Below, in pieces: positions 9,845-18,639 of a stretch of DNA of 33,453 bases (the stretch's first letter is position 1; each line of letters opens with the position of its first letter). The notes under the pieces are model-generated. The model made no database searches, had not been told where the DNA came from, and saw nothing but the letters and a program-made list of their open reading frames with translations. The DNA comes from Chromera velia (taxonomy: Eukaryota; Sar; Chromeraceae), in contig JAHBMJ010001209.1 of the NCBI GenBank assembly GCA_018398765.1, forward strand, positions 1 through 33,453, given 5' to 3'. The translations under genes were made by a program, and so were the position numbers.

Positions 9845-10477
9845 ATGTACTCGATCCGTCCCATGACCATCGACGACCTCTATGTGATCACGAATGTGAA
9901 CCTGGACGCATTCACGGAGACCTTCGCGATGAATTTCTACCTCCACTACCTTTCCAAGTGGCCTGAGTGCTGTTTCGTTGCCGAAGTGGCTGACGGGACC
10001 ATAGCAGGGTACATGATAGGAAAAGTGGAGGGATACGGTCTGGAGTGGCACGGACACTGCAGTGCCGTGACGGTGGCTCCTGAGTATCGGCGTACGGGTC
10101 TTGCGAATCTGTTGATGCAGAGATTAGAGGAGATTTGTGAGCACACGCATAATTGCTTCTTCATGGATTTGTTCGTCCGTCCCTCCAACGTCCCTGCAGT
10201 GACAATGTATCGGAAGATGGGTTACGTTGTTTTTCGAACGATCCCGAATTACTATGGAGGAGACGAGGACGGATATGACATGCGTAAGCCTCTACCCCGA
10301 GACAGGGACTTGAAGTGTCTGGAGAAATCCGAAGAGAAGCCGCCTGGCATGGAAAACTTCTTCGGCCATGGAGCGGCGACAAGAGGGAGAGCAGAGGACA
10401 CGAAACCCGGAGGAGGGGGGGAGGACTCACGACTACAGCAAGGGTCGGGAAAAAAAAGTGGGAAGAAAAAGAAATGA
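9845..10477 (+). CDS. NAA20: N-alpha-acetyltransferase 20, NatB catalytic subunit
   Basis: This single-exon gene encodes 210 residues and ends in TGA. Naa20 with its auxiliary subunit Naa25 forms NatB on the ribosome and acetylates N-termini beginning Met-Asp, Met-Glu, Met-Asn or Met-Gln. The GNAT fold is clear: the start at ATG 9845 matches the family N-terminus (MYSIRPMTIDDL), followed by TETFAMNFYLHYLSKWPE at about 24-41, WHGH at 68-71, the acetyl-CoA loop RRTGLA at 82-87, DLFVRPSN, MYRKMGY and YDMRKPLPRD. The frame is open further upstream, but that extension has no family counterpart. After about residue 160 there is a non-conserved charged tail ending in a lysine cluster (KKSGKKKK), which could aid ribosome or RNA contact. 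No TAA or TAG is in frame, and its few Gln codons are CAG/CAA. Confidence 0.95.
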   Translation: MYSIRPMTIDDLYVITNVNLDAFTETFAMNFYLHYLSKWPECCFVAEVADGTIAGYMIGKVEGYGLEWHGHCSAVTVAPEYRRTGLANLLMQRLEEICEHTHNCFFMDLFVRPSNVPAVTMYRKMGYVVFRTIPNYYGGDEDGYDMRKPLPRDRDLKCLEKSEEKPPGMENFFGHGAATRGRAEDTKPGGGGEDSRLQQGSGKKSGKKKK

Positions 10478-10719
10478 CTAGACGTTGGCGGATAAACGCA
10501 TTGATTGGGCATTCATTGATTGAAAAGCTGTGTGCGTCTGTGCGCATGTAAGTAGACGTGTACACACAGTCTGGGTCCTCAGACAGTTCACGAAACGAAT
10601 CTGCGTGTTCAAAGTTTCTTACGTCTGGTTATCTAGCTTTCTTTGCAATCTCTTTTGTGATCGGTCATCCTATGGTGCTTCGCTTTCATGACCGTGAAGT
10701 GATTGTCCATCCGTCACTG

Positions 10720-11229
10720 CTCTCTCTCTGTGTGTGTGTGTGTGTCATTCTCTCTCTCTCTCGCTCGCAAGAGGAAAGCGGTGTGCGTGTGTCTGTGTCT
10801 CTGTCTGTGTCTGTCCCCCCCACCCCTGTCTAAAGACCATGACGGTGCCGGTCCCCACGTGCATTTTTTTTTTCTTTGTTATTTTTCTTGTCTTCTTTTT
10901 TTCTCTTCCTTTTGTGTTGAGTGGAAGCAGCAGAGAATTAACCTGTGAACCCAGTGATCACGCTAAAGTCTGTCGGTAGGTGGAGAGGCAAGGGGCGCTT
11001 AACTCTCACCTTTCGTGCCCCCTGCCCACTTTGTCTGAGTTATCGTGATGTTCTTTTGTCTGTTGTGTTCACGCTTTCTCTTCGTGATGTTCTTATCATG
11101 ATGCTTTCTTTCTTTTTGTGTGTTGTGTTCATGAAGAAAGAGAATGAAAGAAACCATGTACTCTGTCTGTGCCCGTCTGTGTCTGTCTGTGTCTATGTCG
11201 ACCTTCAACGACTTGTGTGTGCCTGTCTG

Positions 11230-11288
<59 letters not shown>

Positions 11289-11295
11289 CACAGAC

Positions 11296-11326
<31 letters not shown>

Positions 11327-11400
11327 GGGTCTGTGTGTGTGTGAGAGAGAGAGAGAGTGCGTGCTTGCATATGTGTGTGTACGTGTGACAGTCGTGTGTA
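10720..11400. repeat. CT/GT microsatellite cluster downstream of NAA20
   Basis: Runs of TC (about 10720-10770 and 11238-11272), TG (10730-10745, 11272-11345) and mixed TCTGTG lie here, with a short GA run at 11343-11357. The translations seen on both strands are low-complexity products of these repeats and should not be called genes. From about 11400 to 11817 the sequence is AT-rich, with no gene seen. Confidence 0.9.
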
Positions 11401-11817
11401 GTGACGTGATGATTCAGTCCCCAAGTGAATCGTCAAATTTTATTAGTACTAGTATAAAAGGATCTTTACATTATAGTTTACATTATGAATCAATTAAGTT
11501 TGTTTTCTAGGTTTTTTTAGAAAATTGAATTTGATGTATCATCGTTATCCGGATCAAGAGCTATAGTTGGATGCGTAGCTGCATACTATTTCTAACGCTA
11601 AGCAGGAAAAAGTGGTGAATTTAGACTCTTATTTAATTAGTATAAAACTCTAACTTAAGCTATACTCTAGGCTCCCTATATAGGATAGGATTTATGTTTC
11701 ATTGTGTTACATTGTGTGTGTATTATGTTCAGGGCCGGAGCCCTAGACCTGCATGCCAGTTATTTAACGTCCGCCTTGCACTTGTTATATTGTACTGTTG
11801 GGACGTCCGCCTTCGAC

Positions 11818-12360
11818 TGTGCTGTTAGGAGTAACTACCAGCCCTTCTCAGAAGGCTTTTAGTTACCGTCAAATTGGTAACCCAACTGTGGTCAGCCTGG
11901 GGAGGTCTGAGATGGTTTGAGGGCGTCTGAGGGGAGTACTGCTACCGCGGTAATCTGGCCGTATCTGGCCGCAAACTAGCTGTAAATATGTTGAGTTGGG
12001 ATCTAATAAAGGAGAAACGTATCTTTAAAAACTGTGTACGATGTAAAAAAGATTATTTCTAAATTTGATTTGTCTAAGTTGTTTCCATAAATAGACTATA
12101 ATATCAAAAACTTAACTTTAACCTACACATATTTGTGAATATTAGAGAACTTTGCAATAAATCTATCTTTGGTACTCAATTTATCCACTAGTACGTCTGG
12201 TTTAAAAGAACGATCTAGAGAACGATTACCACTATTTTGGTTACCAAAACAATGATAATCAAGGTAACCGTGCATCATTACCATAACCATAAAAATGGTT
12301 ACCAAACGGCCCCACGGCTGCCTGGGTAATCAAACTAAGTTGGTTGCTCCTAACAGCACA
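11818..12360. mobile_element. 543-bp TIR element
   Basis: TGTGCTGTTAGGAG at 11818-11831 is exactly inverted at 12347-12360, and similarity continues a few bases inward. A further block of GGTTACC/GGTAACC motifs is present (for example 12296-12312, whose reverse GGGCCGTTTGGTAACC resembles Tourist-type MITE ends). No transposase frame is present. Target duplications were not identified. Confidence 0.5.
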
Positions 12361-12521
12361 ATGTAAAAAAAAAAAAAAAACTAATTAGGTTTTTAACTTT
12401 TTAGCTAAATTTTCTAAAATTTTCTTTTTTTTTCTTTTATTATGGGCTAGGTTAGTGAAAGCTTAGAAACTACTAAGTAAATCTCTAGGTAAATGTATTA
12501 CCGTGACCTTTCAGAAGTCAA

Positions 12522-12529
12522 ATCCAGTC
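12522..12529. repeat. Left target-site duplication of the hAT-like element
   Basis: ATCCAGTC here is identical to 13666-13673, immediately outside the two inverted ends. Confidence 0.85.
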
Positions 12530-13665
12530 CAGTGTTGTTAAGTCTCGGTCCTTTCGGTACCTCGGTACCAGAGGGGGGGTCGGTATCAGATTTCGGATCG
12601 GATCTTTTGGTACCGACCTAAATGACTCTCAAACTTAAAAATCACATGTAGTCTGATGTTACAATATCGTTTAAACACACTTTATAAAACAAAATAAACA
12701 AAATACAATGATAAATTAAAATTAAGAAAGTCTTTTCTAGCTTTTTTGATTGTTCCACGACTTCTGTCTTCTAGAACAGTCTATGGATTAAGGCATAAAA
12801 CCCATGTGTAGAACTGTTTGCTTGCATGAATTGAGGATGCATGCTCTTGAGGCTGATCGAATCAGATCGATGCATGCTGCATGGCAATACATGGTAACAG
12901 ATGCGTCGCCACGTCGGAATCGGTCAGCTGGACAATGGACTCGGATCATGCCGAGTCGGATGTGATACACTAACTTGCACAGAGGCTGGTGACACACACA
13001 CACTCCCTCCCTCGTGCGATCTGACGCATGAATAAAACACACACACATGGAAAAAGCAGGAAAGAAGGCTCATCCTCGCTGCTTCTTTGCTTCTTGCACT
13101 TTTTCCCTCGTGCGATCTGACGTATGAATGAAACACACACACACGGAACAAGCAGGAAAGAAGGCTTATCCTCGCTGCTTCTTTGCTTCTCCTGTAGAAG
13201 GAATTCGTTAGTTGTTAGAGGAGAGAGATCAATTGAAGGATAGGAACAACATGAAAAGAGACTCAGACCAGCACTCTTATTTTTTTTGTGGTGGTACACG
13301 TGTGTAGCCCCAAGATTCATGTAAGAAGACGGTGATGCATCAGATGGCAGTTCTGCATCCATGTGAGGATATGCGAGACATACACAATGCGCGGCCCAAG
13401 GCCCGCACGCCGCGGCCCATGCAGGCGCGTACCCCCCCCTCGCGCTTCAAATTAGATATCAAAAGTTCATGCTAGTTATCTTTGAGCATTCCAGTGTCCT
13501 AACGGCGTATAAACAGTCTGTAAAGAGTTCTAAAAACCTGTTTAAAATATATAAAAAAACCGGTACCGAAAGTACCGAAAAGGTACCGAAAGTACCGAAA
13601 AATTTCGGATCGGGGGGTCGGTATCGGATTTCGGTACTTAGGTTTGTCGGGACTTAACAACTCTG
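12530..13665. mobile_element. hAT-like non-autonomous transposon with perfect 8-bp target duplication
   Basis: The element begins CAGTGTTGTTAAGTC and ends with the inverse of CAGAGTTGTTAAGTC (13651-13665). It is flanked by ATCCAGTC at 12522-12529 and again at 13666-13673, an exact 8-bp duplication. CAG-nG ends and 8-bp duplications are hallmarks of hAT transposons. Subterminal GGTACCGAAA/TTTCGGTACC motifs cluster at both ends. The interior holds two tandem copies of a ~100-bp unit (about 13004-13192) and no transposase, so it depends on a transposase elsewhere. It lies just downstream of the 3' end of the histidine kinase gene, or within its last intron if the kinase extends further. Confidence 0.85.
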
Positions 13666-13673
13666 ATCCAGTC
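13666..13673. repeat. Right target-site duplication of the hAT-like element
   Basis: ATCCAGTC here is identical to 12522-12529. Confidence 0.85.
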
Positions 13674-13808
13674 ATAATATATATGTTTTATGAAATTATG
13701 GTATAGATTTTGGTTGATCCAATTGTTTCCGTTATTTTATGATGATCGAGGGTTTTGTTATGCATGCCATATCCCTTAAAGCATTTTTCTATTATTTTAC
13801 CATTTGAT

Positions 13809-14159
13809 TTACTGCTTAAGTTTTTCCAGTTCAGCTTTCAGAATATCAGGTCTGCACAGTTTAGGAAAGACGACGTCAGCTCCTGCGTCCCGCAAAGCCG
13901 CCATGCCTAGCCTAGCCACCTCGCCAGTAATGCCCACGATCACAGGCTGACTTTCCCCCGGACGGGGAAACATCCCCCGCATCCTTCTGATCGTGTCTGG
14001 TCCGTCGATCCCTGGCATGTCCTTATCCATCAGCACCACTTGAAGTCTCTCTATTGCTCCGGGGGCTCTTAGGGCCTCCAGGGCCCTCTCGTCCGATAAA
14101 CAAAACCAGGGGCGGTAGCCCAAACGTTCCATTGCACAGAAGGCTCCGAAGGTGCAAAT
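13809..14159 (-). CDS. Histidine kinase exon 5: receiver domain
   Basis: The exon begins after a GTGCAG acceptor in phase 0. Joined to exon 4 it gives correct receiver spacing from VVDN to LGY. It contains LMDKDMPGIDG (phospho-acceptor Asp), GIT and FPKLCRPD (conserved Thr and Lys), and ends in LEKLKQ followed by TAA at 13809-13811, exactly where receiver domains usually finish. If TAA is sense, the frame continues three codons to a possible GTAAAA donor at 13800. Confidence 0.85.
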   Translation of the reverse strand: MCTFGAFCAMERLGYRPWFCLSDERALEALRAPGAIERLQVVLMDKDMPGIDGPDTIRRMRGMFPRPGESQPVIVGITGEVARLGMAALRDAGADVVFPKLCRPDILKAELEKLKQ

Positions 14160-15840
14160 CTGCACACATACCCACCCGGTCAGAGACGTACAATTAAAAG
14201 TGCGTCCTCATTCCATTCATTTTTGATTTCATATTTCCGATCTTGGCTTCCTCCAACGCCCTCTCTCCCGTCCCCGGCCAAACAGACAAAAATCATTTAC
14301 AAGCAGACAGTACATCAAAGTCGTCTCCTGATACAACCAAAAATCAGATCAGAATTAAGTCGCATTCGCACAAGATTCTCACAAGCCAAGTGAATAGACA
14401 AGCAAAAAAGAAATCAAACAAGCAAGCGAATAAACAGAGAAGCATGCACTTACCCAGATATTGTCCACCACCAGACAGTCAAAGTCCGCAGCATATGCCC
14501 CTACCTGCTTTGCCATCTGAGGAGGCAGGCCTGCAGGCGTCTCCTCTGCCTTTAGCAGCGTTGGTGAGGAGATCTGTTGGGGAGCAGGCTATCGGGACAG
14601 GCCAGGAAAGTCGGGCAGAGGGGTGTATTCACTTTGGCAGAGCCCTTTCACAGAGAGAAGACCCCCTATTTCAACCCTCCCGCTGGATGACTTGCTGCCC
14701 CCTCCACTCCTGTTGCTACCATCCCCCAGCTCCCTCCGAAACCGGAAGCGCATGGAGCTTGTAATCGCATCGCATGGGAGAATTACCGAGGGACCGGAGA
14801 CCCCGCCTTCCTGCCCGTCTAGCGATCTTCTGCCCTCCGGGGAGAGAAGGGGCTCGGCCAGAGAGGCGGAGACTGGAGGCAAATTGAATCTGTTATCTCC
14901 TGTCGGCGTCTCGCTGTGCTTTCCTCTGGAGGAGACGGAAAAGGGGAAGGGGGATATGAACGACTTCACAGCCCCTCGCGCTGTGGCTGTGGTGCTTGGA
15001 AGGCGTGGTGAGGTTGAGACCAGGGGGACACACATCAAGAAAAAAAATGTCGAACCGGTGCCTAGACCATCCGACCTCGCCCCCACTATGCCCCCCCAAT
15101 GCGCTTCCACAAACATTTTGGAGATGCACAGACCTAAGCCTGTGCCTCCTCCCCTCTGCAATTCCCCCGCTCTGATTTATGAATAAGGGAGGAACAGCTT
15201 TGCCTTATTGCTCTCAGAGAGCCCCGCCCCTGTGTCGGTGACACTCAACTCCATTCTGATCCACCCGCAGACATCCTGCTCAGCAGGGAGCCCGGTGGAC
15301 GATCGCACAACGTCACACAAGCCGCTGGCCCTATTCAAACGGCAGCTAGGGGTTTCTATCCACGAGCACGCACTCGGGAGGTAGTGCTGATGGGACGAGG
15401 CGCTTGATATTGAATTGCAGGCTCGTGGATCCGCCCCCCTTGGTGAACTTGCGTGCGTTGCTGAGAAAGTTAACTACGACCTGCCGAAGGTACAACCAGT
15501 CGGCGGCGGCAGCGATGGTTTTTGAGGCGAATGCCTGATCGAGGTCGGGGGCGATCTCGGTGTCAACCTGCGAGGAGGAAGGGAAAAAGGGGAGAAGATA
15601 CAAAAATCAAGTATACAAACAAACGGACCGACATTCCGACAGAAAAAAAGAAAGAAAGAAAGAAAGAAAGAAAGACGAAAGGAAGGAAGGAAGGAAGAAA
15701 GGAAGGAAGGAAGGTAGGAAGGCAGGCAGGAAGGAAGGAAGGAAGTAGAGAAAGAAAGAGAGGAAGGAAAGGAGGGAGGGAGGGAGGGAGGGAGGGAGGG
15801 AGAGAGAGAGAGAGAGAGAGAGAAAGAAAGACAGACAGAC

Positions 15841-15872
<32 letters not shown>

Positions 15873-15995
15873 GGAAGGAAGGAAGGAAGGAAGGAAGGAA
15901 GGCAGGCAGGCAGGCAGGCAGGAAGGAAGGAAGGAAGGAAGGAAGGAAGTAGAGAAAGAAAGAGAGGAAGGAAGGAAGGGAGGGAGGGAGGGAGG

Positions 15996-16043
<48 letters not shown>

Positions 16044-16064
16044 AAGAAAAAAAGAAAGAAAGAC

Positions 16065-16102
<38 letters not shown>

Positions 16103-16214
16103 GAAAGAAGGAAGGAAGGAAGGAAGGAAGGAAGGAAAGAAGAAACACGGAAAGTGAAATGGACCGAGAGACTGAGAGACGCACAGAACGGAGGGGAGCG
16201 GGAGCAGAGTCTCT

Positions 16215-16309
<95 letters not shown>

Positions 16310-17985
16310 GAAAGAAAGAGAGAGAGAGAGAGAGAAAGAGGACCGAGAGAAACCAAACAAGGCAAGAAAATGACAGGGCATTGGCAAAGGGACCGAAGAG
16401 AAGTTAGCGATGATGCGCGAAGAAAAATAAACAACTTGTCTCGATCTCTTAATCCATTCTTGCTTGCATGCCGTTCCTGTCCGTCCTTTTGTTATTTCTT
16501 TACCTTAAATTGGATATTCTCGGCAGTCATTGAGAGGCGCTCGAGCTCTGATAATTCTATGACCCATGCGAGGGGGTCTGTTGTAGAGACGAGGTACTCG
16601 AACCCCCTCTTGTGGGCCTTCTTGAGGGTTAGGACGTCGTCGCATACGGATTTCATGGACTCAAGGGAGGTTCGGATTTTCTTTTCCAGAAAGTCTATTT
16701 GAGCGGCTTGGGCGGCAAGGGGGAAGTCGAATTCGGATTCAGTTTCCATCCCTGCCCTTCCGCTCATGAAACCCCTTTTTTCTATGAACATCGACCGGAG
16801 AGAGGGGCTCTCGGGTCTCTGCGCTTGAATGTGTCTGCGCGTGGCTGCCTGCCAGCTGCGTGTGGTGTGCTCGAGGTCATCAAGAAGGAACATGGCGCCT
16901 CCGATGGGATTCCTCATTTCGTGTATCATGTATGATCTGCACATACAGATTCTCAGCAAGAATGCAAGATTGTAGGTGGGTAGGGGTACAGTCTCACCCG
17001 AACACTGATGGACGGCAGATAGACGGCGAAACGCTTCGTCCTTTCGGATTGGTGAGTACATGAGTGTCTCTTTCGAGAAGGAGCAGTCGCGGGCTCAGCA
17101 ACAGACGCTGTGATAGGTCTTCATACTTCAAAAACGCAGAGACACTGTGTCTGTGTGTGCGCGTGCGCGCATATATATGCGTAAGAGAGGGGGGGAGGGG
17201 GGAGGGAGACTGAGAGAGAGACAGAGAGAGAGGGGGGGGGAAAAGGAGAGAGAGTAACGGAAAAAGAGGGGTCGTGCTAAGCCCACTAACAGGAATCTCT
17301 TGTAGCTGTCTTCTGCCTCTTGTCTTAGGAGATTCATCTCAAAAGTGTCCCTCAGGGTCCCCATTCTGCCCCGCGACGAGGCAGTAAAGAGAATAAAAAG
17401 GGGAATAATCGGCAGAATTATGGCGCTTGTCTCTGAGACTTCAAACTCGCACAGCTACAAATGTGTGACCGCCCACACGAGTGAATGTGCAACCAAAAGT
17501 AAATAGTAAAATCCTCTCTGTAAATCGAAGAGGCTGAGCATCACCGCAGGCCAGAGCCCGTCGGCCATGTGTGTCGTCTTATACCCTGCGCGTACGTCAG
17601 AGTCGGAAAATAGAAGGGCTAAGGGAAACAGATTGTCGCAGAATGTAAAGAGGAAGAGAGTCAAGTTAAGAATTCTATCCAAAGATTCGTCCGAGAGATG
17701 CCGTATCCAGCGGGACGCAATCAGAAGACAGAGACAGGCCTGGGAGAGGCCCGTAATCAGACCCTACAGGCGAACTTGCCAAGCCCCTTCTGTCTCCTCT
17801 GCATCCTCTGGAGGAGAAACCAGTTGGTCGACCATCGGGAGGAAGGCGAAGGTCATCACCAGCTACGTGTAAAAGATCGTCGGGGCGGTACGCGCCAGTT
17901 GCTGCTTCACTGCCTGGATGCGCCAGGCCTCGAACGACTCAAGCTGCCCCCCCCCTCTCTCATCGAGACCTATTCCGCTGATCAT
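13809..17985 (-). CDS. Membrane-bound hybrid histidine kinase, five-exon model, with UAR codons in frame
   Basis: Spliced model: 17985-17291, 16936-16504, 15567-15397, 15275-14454 and 14159-13809, about 823 residues. Order: several hydrophobic helices (about 40-195), a linker, DHp domain with His 237 (MIHEMRNP), N-box Asn 413 (NFLSNARKFT), G1 box DTGAG (447-451), G2 box GGGTGLGL (475-482), a Ser-rich linker, and a receiver domain with Asp 704, phospho-acceptor Asp 752 (LMDKDMPG), Thr 785 and Lys 807. It should autophosphorylate on His 237 and pass the phosphate to Asp 752, sensing a membrane signal; the ligand is unknown. The model needs TAG to be sense at residues 41, 74, 177 and 662 and TAA at 466. 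The apparent terminator is TAA at 13809-13811. Exon 3/4 joining is the least certain junction. The receiver has Asp-Asn where Asp-Asp is usual. Confidence 0.8.
14454..15275 (-). CDS. Histidine kinase exon 4: G1/G2 boxes, linker and first strand of receiver
   Basis: After a GAGCAG acceptor the exon gives WIRMELSVTDTGAGLSE (G1), KLFLPYS, a TAA codon (15177-15179), IRAGELQRGGGTGLGL (G2), and GTGSTFFF. A ~180-residue Ser/Pro-rich linker containing TAG at 14589-14591 follows, then DFDCLVVDNIW, the first beta strand of a receiver domain. It ends at 14454 before GTAAGT. The frame is continuous from the G1 box to the receiver only if TAA and TAG are read as amino acids. Confidence 0.75.
15397..15567 (-). 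CDS. Histidine kinase exon 3: N-box
   Basis: The exon starts after a CTCGCAG acceptor in phase 0 with VDTEIAPDL and contains LRQVVVNFLSNARKFTKGG, the ATP/Mg-binding N-box. The donor chosen is GTCCCA at 15396. The frame stays open (with two TAGs) to about 15320, so a later donor such as GTGTGA near 15317 is equally possible. The 5' end is firm and the 3' end is tentative. Confidence 0.7.
15620..16345. repeat. Polypurine (GAAA/GGAA/GGGA/GA)n tract inside kinase intron 2
   Basis: About 700 bp are almost purely purine on the plus strand: GAAA, GGAA, GGCA, GGGA and GA blocks repeated in two similar halves (about 15640-15870 and 15870-16140), then TC, CA and GA runs to 16345. It lies wholly in the intron 15568-16503, so the kinase pre-mRNA would carry a ~700-nt polypyrimidine stretch. 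All long translations seen here are repeat artefacts. Confidence 0.9.
16504..16936 (-). CDS. Histidine kinase exon 2: DHp (HisKA-like) domain
   Basis: This 433-nt exon lies between a GTGCAG acceptor and an AAG/GTAAAG donor. Splicing to exon 1 yields KRFLSYMIHEMRNP, a textbook H-box context with the phospho-acceptor His. The remainder (about 140 residues) is helical, with LLDDLEHT, a variable loop and a second helix ending in LERLSMTAENIQFK, as expected for the two-helix dimerisation domain. No stop-type codon is in frame before the donor. Confidence 0.85.
17150..17265. repeat. GT/GCGC and GA-rich repeats in kinase intron 1
   Basis: TGTGTGTGCGCGTGCGCGC followed by GGGGGAGGGG and GAGAGAGACAGAGAGAG fills much of the intron between 17290 and 16937. 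It is non-coding. Confidence 0.8.
17291..17985 (-). CDS. Histidine kinase exon 1: membrane sensor region
   Basis: This 695-nt exon starts at ATG 17985 and ends at 17291 before a GTTAGT donor. It encodes a short cytosolic N-terminus (MISGIGLDERGGG), then hydrophobic segments suggesting five or six transmembrane helices (for example LVMTFAFLPMV, LFLFTFCDNLFPLALLF, AIILPIIPLFILF), and then a linker (RQEAEDSYKRFL) that runs into the DHp domain of exon 2. The phase is 2, which matches exon 2. Three TAG codons at 17863-17865, 17764-17766 and 17455-17457 lie in frame, with no TAA or TGA in 231 codons. None coincides with a plausible splice site. Confidence 0.8.
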
Positions 17986-18076
17986 AATGTAGGATTGAAA
18001 TCGGTGTAGACGGGAAATGCTCTCAGGGGACTCAGCTGATCAACAAATATATATAGATAAAGTGATGTGCTTCAGC

Positions 18077-18101
18077 ACAACTGACTGTACTGACAATTGA
18101 A
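18077..18101 (+). repeat. Left 25-bp terminal inverted repeat
   Basis: This is exactly complementary to 21508-21532. It starts about 90 bp upstream of the kinase start codon (17985, minus strand). Confidence 0.8.
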
Positions 18102-18429
18102 TTTTTTATACTGGAAAGTGACTTTGAAAAATTTAGTTTTTAAAACATTAAAATAGATAGTTTAACCTTTAAACTAATTGATGTTCATAATTTATTTAAG
18201 ACTATTTAACCTTAGTAAGATATTTAAAAAATGAAATAAAAAAATGTATATATAGAGTACATATTTTTTCAAAACCATAAATTGTCTAGTACCTATCATC
18301 GTAAATTAACGCTAAGACGAAAACACAATAAGAAATGTATCTGAATAGCTCTGAATCGATCCGATTGAAGCATTTCTTCTCATGATTATAACTGTTTTAT
18401 TTTTAATTCATATGAGGCACTGCTCAACG

Positions 18430-18498
18430 GCGGGCGTGTCAGGGGCAGGGGGGGGGGAGGGNGGGCGTGTCAGGGGCAGGGGGGGGGGAGGGGGGGAG
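18430..18498. repeat. Duplicated G-rich 32-bp block around an assembly N
   Basis: GGGCGTGTCAGGGGCAGG followed by a run of ten or so G occurs twice, separated by an N at about 18462. The G runs could form a quadruplex. The N and the identical flanks suggest a collapsed or misassembled repeat. Confidence 0.7.
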
Positions 18499-18639
18499 CA
18501 TCTCAGTATATATCAAACATGCACACCCGTAAACGCCACCTGCAGAAATACGTGTACACAAACAGAAAGTTAGTCGAATCGCCAGAATACATATAAAAGC
18601 ATGCATGCAAACATAACCTGTATCTTTAATTTGCATCAG

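Noticed and set aside
15320-15396. TAGs at 15346 and about 15332 as further evidence for sense UAG
   Set aside because: They may lie in the short intron between exons 3 and 4, so I did not count them.
15474-16407. Long Ser/Leu/Phe-rich and Arg/Lys/Glu-rich open frames
   Set aside because: They are direct translations of the purine microsatellite and lie inside a kinase intron.
17060-17094. Possible extra kinase exon between exons 1 and 2
   Set aside because: Joining 17291 directly to 16936 gives a perfect KRFLSYMIHE context in phase; the extra exon would need a weak GAG acceptor.
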